NCBI GenBank assembly: GCA_964390805.1
Contig: CAYMKL010000099.1
Location: 1-25,412 of the forward strand
Origin: CAYMKL01 sp964390805
Lineage (GTDB): Bacteria; Chloroflexota; Anaerolineae; VGOG01
DNA length: 25,412 nucleotides
Direction of reading: 5' to 3'
Within the stretch, counting starts at the first letter, position 1. The number at the start of each line of letters is the position of its first letter. Positions 16,036 through 22,707 of the stretch are shown piece after piece. The notes beneath the pieces are model-generated. The model was not told where the DNA came from and made no database searches. It saw only the letters and a program-made list of their open reading frames with translations. The translations under genes and the position numbers were made by a program.

Positions 16036-16857
16036 TCATCTCCATACCCCGCGCCTTCTGGCCAGCCCAAGCGCCAGGGTGGCGAGGGAGACCAGCGCTA
16101 CCAGTCCTAGCCACGGGGCCCGTCCTGAGTTCGTCCTGAGCACTTCGACTGCGCTCAGTGTAAACTCCGTCGAAGGGTGTAGTCGAAGGGTCAACAGCTC
16201 CAGCCTGTTCACCGGCACGATGACCCCGCCCACTGGTGTGCAGGCATCGCCAATGCCATCGCCATCGCGGTCTGCCTGGTCGGGGTTATGGGTGAAGGGG
16301 CAGTTGTCGTCAGCGTCAAGCACCCCATCGTTGTCATCATCAGGTTCGCAGGCGTTACCCACCCCATCGCCGTCACTGTCGGTTTGATCAGGGTTCGGCA
16401 CCAGAGGACAGTTGTCCCCGCTGTCGAAAACGCCGTCCCTGTCACTGTCAGGTACCCCCAGATCAACCCCCCAACGATCGCCGTGGCTGGTCCAGATGGG
16501 ATCATCCGGCCCCGATGCCACAGCCGGCAGACCGTTGATGGTGAAGCTGATCATGTCCCCTGGGTCGGCCCCGTCATCCTCAGGGGTCGTGTCGTCGTCG
16601 CGATAGCAGGGTAGGACGCCGTATTTGCCTTCCCCGGTGACGGTGAACTCACCGCATCGCACGCCCTGGGGGTCAAAGGCGGCAATCACAGCACCCACCG
16701 GGACGGACTGACCGAGAAAGGTAGTGTTGGTGCTGAAGAAGTTCACCCACTCGGGTCCGGGGTCGCCTTTGACCTGGATCGGACTGTAGACCAGTGTCAA
16801 GGCCAGCACGAGCAGGCCGATGAGTCCGATTGTCCGTGCTACAGTGTGCGTCTTCAT
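16036..16857 (-). CDS. Secreted TSP3-like Ca-binding protein with C-terminal membrane anchor
   Basis: This encodes 273 residues. The ATG at 16857 (MKTHTVARTIGLIGLLVLAL) is chosen because GGGGAAGGAA precedes it and it opens the signal peptide. The in-frame upstream ATG at 16920 would add 21 polar residues and start inside the preceding gene. After the signal comes the acidic-loop module (about 37-125: WVNFFSTNTTFLGQSVPVGA, YRDDDTTPEDDGADPGD). Next are thrombospondin type 3-like Asp repeats (about 131-211: DSDRDGVFDSGDNCP, DSDGDGVGNACEPDDDNDG, DRDGDGIGDAC), expected to bind calcium. The anchor is GGVIVPVNRLELL, then 24 inserted residues, then APWLGLVALVSLATLALGLA and RRRGVWR. It is 51 bases downstream of the cohesin gene, probably co-transcribed, and followed by a strong terminator. 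It is a paralogue of the 2365-3153 product, with the Asp repeats replacing the Thr-Pro stalk. Confidence 0.85.
   Translation of the reverse strand: MKTHTVARTIGLIGLLVLALTLVYSPIQVKGDPGPEWVNFFSTNTTFLGQSVPVGAVIAAFDPQGVRCGEFTVTGEGKYGVLPCYRDDDTTPEDDGADPGDMISFTINGLPAVASGPDDPIWTSHGDRWGVDLGVPDSDRDGVFDSGDNCPLVPNPDQTDSDGDGVGNACEPDDDNDGVLDADDNCPFTHNPDQADRDGDGIGDACTPVGGVIVPVNRLELLTLRLHPSTEFTLSAVEVLRTNSGRAPWLGLVALVSLATLALGLARRRGVWR
16120..16191 (-). repeat. 72-base palindromic repeat inserted in frame inside the anchor signal
   Basis: The segment contains GTTCGTCCTGAGCACTTCGA, ACTCCGTCGAAGGG and AGTCGAAGGG, members of the CCTTCGAC...GCTCAGG palindromic family. It encodes 24 residues (TLRLHPSTEFTLS...NSGR) placed exactly between LELL and APWLG. 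The paralogue at 2365-3153 reads LELLAPWLG without interruption, so boundaries and frame are unambiguous. Confidence 0.85.
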
Positions 16858-16907
16858 GTCATGTTCCTTCCCCAAGGGTGTTGCGATATCTGATGATCTG
16901 TGCTCAC

Positions 16908-19900
16908 CTACGGGGAACAAACTTGCCCCCAGTGAGCCACGACCTGCATGATGTCCACGATGTCAATGTCGCCGTCGCCATCGAGGTCGCAGTGGGCAGC
17001 ATAACATTCGTCCCCAAGCTGACAACTCCATCTGCTGGCCACCATCATCACGTCCGCCACGTCCACGTCGCAGTCGCAGTCCAGGTCGCTGTGCAGGGAG
17101 CAGCCTTCTAGTTCCACGTGGACCCGTTCGCCCGACCCAATCCACAGGGGCGGGTCAGGCCCCAGAGGAATGACTGGGTGATCGTTGATGGTGAAGGTGA
17201 TAGAGTCTCCAGACTCCGCTCCCTCGTCGAGTTCGGTCAGGGGATCGTCGCCGTAGACTGGCAGCAGGTACCAGCCGCTGAGGGTCACTTCGGCGCGCCC
17301 GGCCAGTACGCCGCTGGGGTCGTAGGCGCGGACCACGGCCCCCACTGGTAGTGGCTGGCCGTGCAGAGTAGAGTGCTCGCCCAGGAAGTCAACGAACCAG
17401 GGCGTAGGATGCAGTTCATCGCTCGACGCGTGGGTCGGTGTCACGCCGGCAGCGCGCTCCGCTTGGCGGGTATCGAATATCTGACCTCCCCCTGTAGTGG
17501 GGTACCGGAGTGTGCCCGCCTGAGCCATCCTGATCCAGTAGCCGAACAGCGGCTCCATTTCATGTAGCGTGTTGAAGCCAGGATCTATGTCGGGGTAGTA
17601 CGACAACGCCCCCTGGTCGTAGCCCAGTACAGCCGTGTATAGCCCGTCAATATTCTGCAGGGCGTCAGCGACCGCCTGGGGGTGGCGCGGCAGGTAGCTC
17701 ACCAGGCTCCACCCGGCATCCAACTCAATGGCCCGGTCTTCGGCAAACTTCGTCCCCACCATCCGCCATGTAGCGGCTGCTCCAGTTCCCCTAAGTTCCC
17801 CTGAGTTCCGCTGAGTTCCGCCAGCTCCGCCAGGTCCGCCTGCCCCTTTCACTTTGACCCAGTATCCATGCTCCGCATCCATGTCCTTCAGCGTGTTCAC
17901 TTCTGGCGGAACGTCGGGGTAGTAGGAGCGGGCCCCGCCGTCGAAACCTTGGATGACCACGTACTGCCCCTCAATGGGCCGCTGCACCACGCTGGTGTCC
18001 GTATTGAAGGGATTGACGTAGGACGACATCAGGTTCCACCCCTCGCCCAGGGGCACGTCCAGGATAGAGACGGTCTGCTGCGCAGTAGGTGGTGCGCCGC
18101 AGAGGTTGAAGGGGTTGCCCTCGTTGGCAACGATGACGATAGGGTGATCACCGGGCGTGTCGTTGTTCCAGGTGACGGTGACCTCCTCTGACGCGCCGGC
18201 ATCAAGAGCCTGGCTGGTGGCAGCAGTGGCGATGAGGCCTGCCCTGAGCTCTGTCGAAGGGACGCCGCCGTCTGCCGGATCCCCCAGGTAGAAAGCGACG
18301 GGCAAGCCGGCCGGCACCTGGACGCTCCCGTTGTTGCTCACCCGCGCCGTCAAGTCCACCGAACTGCTCGGCTCGGCACTGACGAAGGTTGCAGCCAGAC
18401 CCACACCGCACAGCGCTGGTCCCCCCGGCTCCACTATCTCCCCGTTGACGATCAGATCCCCATCACCCCGCTCACCGTCCACAAAGTGCAGAATCACCTC
18501 ATCGGCCAGGATCTCCGCCCCTGTCGTGCCGTCGAAGGGGAACTCGTACCAGTGCGGCGTTGGGTCGTCCAGCGCGGGGCCGTACTTGTAGTACGTTTCA
18601 ACTGTCACTCCTGTCGGCAGGAACAGCGTCACCGTCGTCGCGCCCCCCACGCCGACTCCCCGCAACCTGAAGGCAAAGAACCCAACGGGGAAGCTCGCAC
18701 CAACCGGTGTATCCCCAGGCGATGGATTCTCCATTACATTGGCGTCTTCCAGGCTCGTCCCGTCCGGTGAAGCCAGCGTTACGTAGCTTCCATCAACGAC
18801 ATTGCGCACCGAGATCACGTTGCCCTGCTGACTGTCGGGGATACCATCGTTGTTGCCATCTACGGGTGGTATCCCGATTGACCCCTCTTCGATCCGATGG
18901 GTCAGCGCATTGGCGGCTGTGTCGGCCAGATGGTCCACGCTCAGCATCAGAGCCGTGGTCTCTCCTGGCTGGCCGAGGGCCTCGAACTCGATCTCGACGA
19001 TGGTCGTGTCACCCGTCACACCCGTCACCGACAGGGCGTTGAATCGGATCTGCCCATCGGCGTAGCCGAGGTTACAGCCGCCGCCGTCGAATCCGTTGGC
19101 CGCATCGTCGCCGTTGAGGGTGCACGCTGTCGGCTGCACCACCACCGGGTCGTAGCCCAGCATCAGCGTGGCTGCGCCGAGCCCAAGCGGCGTCCCCTCT
19201 GCCTCAATGATGGCCGATACCGGGACGGTGACCCGCCCCCCCACCTCAGTCTGGTAGAGTCCGTCGCCCAAGCCCAGGACGACCTGGGGTGTGCCGACCG
19301 GCTCCACGATATCAATCGTACCGGAGGCGGTCTGATACAGCAGCGCCTCGGCAGTAGGGCTGGCGAAATTCGTGACCATCGGCGTCAGAGTGGTCCCCTG
19401 CCCCACGGCGGCCCCGCCCGCCGGCTGGAACGCCAGATTGAACAGGGTCGCGTCGCCCGTGAATCCGTCCGGCCACACCATGTTCAGTCGCGCGATGCCC
19501 TCGTCGGCAAAGGGGTTGCAATACCCGCCGTCAAGCACCTGGCCGCCCGGCGTGCAGGACACCGCACGCACCACGGTGGGATCGTAGCCCAGCGCCAACG
19601 TCACCGCGCCCAGCCCGGACGCCCCCTCCACCCGGATCGGCACCACTACACGATCATCTTGCGGCAGCTCGAAGGTGCCGCTGTTCGTTTCGTCGCCGAC
19701 CCGTAGCAGCGCCACCGGCTGGTCAGGGCCGCCCTCTTCGATCTCGATGGAGCCGCTGCGCACACGCGACGGCACAGGCATCGCCGCCGTGTCGGCGAAG
19801 TTCTCGACCGTCAGCGCCAAAGCGCTGGTAGCGTGGGCCGACGCGCCGAGGGCCGGCGTGAAGACCACGTCATACAGCGGTGCCTCACCGTCCAGACCCT

Positions 19901-21200
19901 GCGACGAGATGAGGCTGGCGCGCACCTGACTGTCGAGTAGGGCGCAGGCGCCGCCATCCATCCCCGTCGTGACATCGTCCCGCACGGCGCAGTCCAGCGC
20001 CAGCACGGTGGCCGGGTCATAGCCCAGCGATAGCGTGGCCGCACCCAGATGCAAGACATCGGTCACCCAGATAGACACCGTCACCGTCGCGCCGTGCGTG
20101 ACGGTGTACACTCCGGTCTCGCTCGGCGCGCCGACCAGCAACCATGCCGAGTTCGACGGGCCTGCAGCCACCGTGATCGAGCCGTTGACCGCTTGCCAGG
20201 ACATCGGCGCCCCCATCGTGTCCGCGAAGTGCTCGACGATCAGCACCAGATCGCTGGCGGCGCCGGCCGCCACCCCCGACGCGACTTCGAACCACACGTC
20301 GTAGGCGTGCAGGGTACCCGTCAGGCCGTCCGCCGACACGATGTTGAACTTCACCAACCCGGCCTCTGGGTCGAAGGCCGGGTTGCAGTAGCCCATGATC
20401 GGTTCCGGCCCGGAGCATAGGGTCGGGCGGACTACCTGGGGATCGTAGCGCAGCAACATCGTTGCCGCCCCGAGCTTGCGGGTGCCGGTGATGGTCAGCG
20501 TGACCGATACGGCAATGGTGTTGCCGGAGATCAGTGTGTAGTCGCTCTGCGTTTCGTCCCCCACGCGCACCACGGCGTCGGCTGGCGCCGGCTCCCCGAC
20601 GATCTCTATCTCGCCGCCCGCGGTGTCCACGTCCAGCTCGTTACCCTGCGGGTCGGCGAAGTGCTCGACGGTCAGGATCAGGTCAGTCACCGTGGCTCCA
20701 GCGGCGCCCCCGACAGCCTCGAAAGTGATGTCGTACAGGCGGTGGGTACCGTCAACGCCGCCCAGGGCGACGACGTTGAACTTGACTACCCCAAAGGCGA
20801 ACTCGATGTTGCAGTAGCCGCCGTCGAAGACACCGCCTGGGGGGCCTGCACACCCGACGGCCTGCACCACCGCCGGATCGTAGGACAGCAACACGGTGGC
20901 AACGCCGAGATTCACGGCGTCCACCACCTCGACCGGCACCGTGACCTGGCCGCCGGGCGCCACCACGTACTTCGGCTCGCTGCCGTCACCGATGCGCACC
21001 AGCGTGCCGCTGTCGGCAGAGACGTCCCCCATTGCGTGCGGTTGCAGGGCGCTACTGATGGGCGCGACGAATCTGGTCACGGCCAATATCCACGCCAGTG
21101 CCAAGGCGACCACCATCCACACAATCGCCGGAAAGCGACTGTGCTGCTGGATCCGGGAACCTTCGCCTGGGCACGACTCGCTTTGTGCTTGTCGAATCAT
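16908..21200 (-). CDS. Five-cohesin scaffoldin-like surface protein with C-terminal dockerin
   Basis: This encodes 1430 residues. An N-terminal hydrophobic signal or anchor lies at about 25-50. Five cohesin-like modules follow (about 65-200, 205-345, 350-485, 490-630, 640-785), each with an LGAATLxLGYDPxVV strand, a Cys-x(9-15)-GGYCN pair and a VEHFADT strand. Then come a choice-of-anchor U domain (about 787-930: DGNNDGIPDSQQGNVISV, YYKYGPALDDPTPHWYEFPF, HFVDGERGDGDL); a CARDB-like domain (about 935-1040); two WNLMS/GYWI modules; an acidic-loop module (WFVDFLGEHSTLHGQPLPVG, DDPLTELDEGAESGD); and a dockerin-like pair (about 1367-1430: DLDCDCDVDVADVMMVASRW, DLDGDGDIDIVDIMQVVAHW). Cohesin-dockerin pairing builds cellulosomes and also non-cellulosomal surface complexes; carrying both suggests a scaffold or adaptor. 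GGGGGT precedes the ATG by 10 bases. It contains an in-frame palindromic repeat and a decamer microsatellite. Confidence 0.88.
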   Translation of the reverse strand: MIRQAQSESCPGEGSRIQQHSRFPAIVWMVVALALAWILAVTRFVAPISSALQPHAMGDVSADSGTLVRIGDGSEPKYVVAPGGQVTVPVEVVDAVNLGVATVLLSYDPAVVQAVGCAGPPGGVFDGGYCNIEFAFGVVKFNVVALGGVDGTHRLYDITFEAVGGAAGATVTDLILTVEHFADPQGNELDVDTAGGEIEIVGEPAPADAVVRVGDETQSDYTLISGNTIAVSVTLTITGTRKLGAATMLLRYDPQVVRPTLCSGPEPIMGYCNPAFDPEAGLVKFNIVSADGLTGTLHAYDVWFEVASGVAAGAASDLVLIVEHFADTMGAPMSWQAVNGSITVAAGPSNSAWLLVGAPSETGVYTVTHGATVTVSIWVTDVLHLGAATLSLGYDPATVLALDCAVRDDVTTGMDGGACALLDSQVRASLISSQGLDGEAPLYDVVFTPALGASAHATSALALTVENFADTAAMPVPSRVRSGSIEIEEGGPDQPVALLRVGDETNSGTFELPQDDRVVVPIRVEGASGLGAVTLALGYDPTVVRAVSCTPGGQVLDGGYCNPFADEGIARLNMVWPDGFTGDATLFNLAFQPAGGAAVGQGTTLTPMVTNFASPTAEALLYQTASGTIDIVEPVGTPQVVLGLGDGLYQTEVGGRVTVPVSAIIEAEGTPLGLGAATLMLGYDPVVVQPTACTLNGDDAANGFDGGGCNLGYADGQIRFNALSVTGVTGDTTIVEIEFEALGQPGETTALMLSVDHLADTAANALTHRIEEGSIGIPPVDGNNDGIPDSQQGNVISVRNVVDGSYVTLASPDGTSLEDANVMENPSPGDTPVGASFPVGFFAFRLRGVGVGGATTVTLFLPTGVTVETYYKYGPALDDPTPHWYEFPFDGTTGAEILADEVILHFVDGERGDGDLIVNGEIVEPGGPALCGVGLAATFVSAEPSSSVDLTARVSNNGSVQVPAGLPVAFYLGDPADGGVPSTELRAGLIATAATSQALDAGASEEVTVTWNNDTPGDHPIVIVANEGNPFNLCGAPPTAQQTVSILDVPLGEGWNLMSSYVNPFNTDTSVVQRPIEGQYVVIQGFDGGARSYYPDVPPEVNTLKDMDAEHGYWVKVKGAGGPGGAGGTQRNSGELRGTGAAATWRMVGTKFAEDRAIELDAGWSLVSYLPRHPQAVADALQNIDGLYTAVLGYDQGALSYYPDIDPGFNTLHEMEPLFGYWIRMAQAGTLRYPTTGGGQIFDTRQAERAAGVTPTHASSDELHPTPWFVDFLGEHSTLHGQPLPVGAVVRAYDPSGVLAGRAEVTLSGWYLLPVYGDDPLTELDEGAESGDSITFTINDHPVIPLGPDPPLWIGSGERVHVELEGCSLHSDLDCDCDVDVADVMMVASRWSCQLGDECYAAHCDLDGDGDIDIVDIMQVVAHWGQVCSP
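17784..17842 (-). repeat. Degenerate decamer microsatellite in coding sequence
   Basis: AGTTCCCCTA, AGTTCCCCTG, AGTTCCGCTG and AGTTCCGCCA are followed by shorter CTCCGCCAG-type units. On the minus strand they encode a Gly/Ala/Arg/Asn-rich linker (GAGGPGGAGGTQRNSGEL). The linker lies between GYWVKVK and the next WNLMS-type module, the position that holds an unrelated octamer repeat in the giant CARDB gene. Confidence 0.8.
18238..18262 (-). repeat. Short palindromic STELR repeat inserted in frame
   Basis: On the minus strand CCTTCGACAGAGCTCAGGGC encodes P-S-T-E-L-R-A in the CARDB-like domain of the cohesin protein. Paralogous CARDB domains in the giant gene read DPADGGILLGTVQTT. Here the text is DPADGG, VPSTELRAG, LIATAATS, an insertion of about 8 codons. 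Confidence 0.7.
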
Positions 21201-21242
21201 CTACGAGCTACCCCCGCTTGCTGTGACAGTGTAAACGCCGAC

Positions 21243-21324
21243 CATTAGTGTCAACTTAAGGCTCAAAGGCCCGTCCCCGGGCCGCCCCGGGGACGGGGCT
21301 CAGAGCTTAAGTTGACACATAATG
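21243..21324. repeat. MITE-like nested inverted repeat between cohesin genes
   Basis: CATTAGTGTCAACTTAAG (21243-21260) pairs with 21306-21324 (one bulged A). Nested inside, CCCGTCCCCGG (21270-21280) pairs with CCGGGGACGGG (21287-21297). The whole can form one long structure. No coding sequence lies inside. It may act as a transcript-end structure for the 21335-22492 gene, or be a small non-autonomous mobile repeat. The left arm read on the minus strand carries TTGACA (21249-21254) facing the cohesin gene, with a weak TACACT (21228-21233) at a short 15-base spacing. Confidence 0.65.
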
Positions 21325-21334
21325 AAATGCCGAC

Positions 21335-22492
21335 CTACTTAGTTACGCCCTGTCCCTGCCAAGTCATCTCGACGCGCCAGTCGAGATCGCCGCCCTTGAT
21401 GTCGAACACCCCATCAACTGCCAGCACCAGCGCGCCCGCCAGAGCATCCGTGGCGCTGTCCGGATCGAGCACACGGAAGGTGATCTCGGTCAGTACTGCC
21501 TCTTCGCCAGCGCCCGCGGTCGAGACCGCGTTGAACCGCACGACGCCAGGGGCGAAGGCGGCGTTGCACACCGCAGCGTCTAGTAAACCACTGGGGTTCT
21601 CAATGCAGGCCTCGGGCGCCAGCAGCGCGGCATCATAGTGCAGCTCGAGCGACGCCGCTCCCAGCTCCGCCAGCGGGTCGTCGGCCACCACTCGGACGGT
21701 GATGGTGTCCGGCTGCGGGCCGCCCTCGATCTCCGTGCGCAGCACGAGCGTCGCGTCGTCCGTGGGCCCACTGAGACTCAGCGCGGTGACGGCCGCCGAC
21801 GGGACCGCCGGGCAGTCTACGCCCGGCATCCCCACGTCGCATTGCAGAATCCGCAACGCGTCGCTGGAGTTGCACTGCCCGTCCTCGATGATGTCGCACA
21901 GCGGCAGGTAGACGGTGCCCGGCCCCGGCGGGAAGTAATCAACGCCTGCGATCAGCCCGATGTCGTACTTCAGCACCAGCAACGCATCGGCCGAGTCGCG
22001 CCGGCCGTTGGCGTTGACGTCGCCCAGCGGGTAGCCGCCCGGCCCAGTGATGACCAAGTCCACGATATAGGTCTCGCCCACGGCGTCCTCCGGAATCGCG
22101 AACTCGCTGGCTGTGATACCGTTGTCATCCTGAAACAGCGCCGGCGTGTCATCTATGTAGAAGTTGATGGCCTCGCCGACCCGCGCCGAGTCCGCTTCGT
22201 AGATGCCGTTGTCGGGATCGTACATGCTCAACGGGACGGGCAGGGCGTAGGAGTAGCCCGTCCCTGCGATCTCGCCGATGGGCGCGCTGACGATGCCGCC
22301 GCGTGGCAGCACCGCTTTGACCGTTCCAGCCGTGACCGACTCGCCGTTGCGCGTGGTCGTGCCGTAGAAGATCACGTCCGGCAGCGGAAGTGGGGTATCT
22401 GGTAGTGACGCCGCCAATGCAGCGGCAGACGCCAGGACGACCAGGGCGGCTCCGGCGACGATCAGCCTTTTGGATATGCTCAGTGACTTCAT
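21335..22492 (-). CDS. Secreted dockerin-cohesin protein
   Basis: This encodes 385 residues. The ATG at 22492 follows GAGGAAAGG with good spacing and opens a signal peptide (about 1-28, LIVAGAALVVLASAAALAAS). A divergent acidic-loop-type module starts VIFYGTTTRNGESVTAG and contains ARVGEAINFYIDDTPA (about 38-150). A dockerin type I-like pair follows (about 156-234: GDVNANGRRDSADALLVLKY and CDIIEDGQCNSSDALRILQC, the paired Asp/Asn calcium loops followed by helix). The C-terminal domain (about 235-375) is cohesin-like, with LGAASLELHYDAALLAPEAC and VRFNAVSTAG, matching the five repeats of the next gene. Both partner modules on one chain suggest an adaptor. The next gene starts 134 bases downstream across a hairpin element. 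Its dockerin could engage the five-cohesin scaffold, but specificity cannot be judged from sequence. Confidence 0.87.
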   Translation of the reverse strand: MKSLSISKRLIVAGAALVVLASAAALAASLPDTPLPLPDVIFYGTTTRNGESVTAGTVKAVLPRGGIVSAPIGEIAGTGYSYALPVPLSMYDPDNGIYEADSARVGEAINFYIDDTPALFQDDNGITASEFAIPEDAVGETYIVDLVITGPGGYPLGDVNANGRRDSADALLVLKYDIGLIAGVDYFPPGPGTVYLPLCDIIEDGQCNSSDALRILQCDVGMPGVDCPAVPSAAVTALSLSGPTDDATLVLRTEIEGGPQPDTITVRVVADDPLAELGAASLELHYDAALLAPEACIENPSGLLDAAVCNAAFAPGVVRFNAVSTAGAGEEAVLTEITFRVLDPDSATDALAGALVLAVDGVFDIKGGDLDWRVEMTWQGQGVTK

Positions 22493-22560
22493 GATGCCCT
22501 TTCCTCTCTGTCAACGAATCTGACAACGAACAAACGAATCTTACCTCAGCGATCAATTCT

Positions 22561-22628
22561 TTGCCACGAATTACACGAATTTTCACTAATTTCTATTTTT
22601 TCGTGTTAATTCGTGCAATTCGTGGCAA
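22561..22628. repeat. CACGAATT inverted repeat element
   Basis: The terminal arms TTGCCACGAATT (22561-22572) and AATTCGTGGCAA (22617-22628) are perfect complements. The stem continues with CACGAATT after one mismatch. The centre is AT-rich. Repeats of this CCACGAATT-N-CACGAATT type occur dispersed in several bacterial phyla. Here it fills part of the roughly 200-base gap between two minus-strand genes and could also act as a transcript-end hairpin. Nothing else but the heptamer array was seen in 22493-22698. Confidence 0.75.
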
Positions 22629-22651
22629 GTTTATCACTTCGACCATCTCGC

Positions 22652-22707
22652 AATCTCCAATCTCTAATCTCCAACTTCCAACCTCCAACCTCCAATCTCT
22701 AATTCCC
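22652..22707. repeat. Eight-unit heptamer tandem array overlapping a gene end
   Basis: Eight consecutive 7-base units: AATCTCC, AATCTCT, AATCTCC, AACTTCC, AACCTCC, AACCTCC, AATCTCT, AATTCCC. The last two units contain the stop codon (22699-22701) and final Asn codon of the minus-strand gene that enters from the right. The pattern resembles the heptameric short tandem repeats known from cyanobacteria. Confidence 0.85.

Noticed and set aside
16858..16920. Upstream start at 16920 for the TSP3-like protein
   Set aside because: It overlaps the cohesin gene's end and puts polar residues ahead of a good signal peptide. The ATG at 16857 has a strong ribosome binding site.
16908..22492. A true cellulosome locus
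   Set aside because: No glycoside hydrolase, carbohydrate esterase or recognisable carbohydrate-binding module is present in the window. Only the assembly modules are seen.
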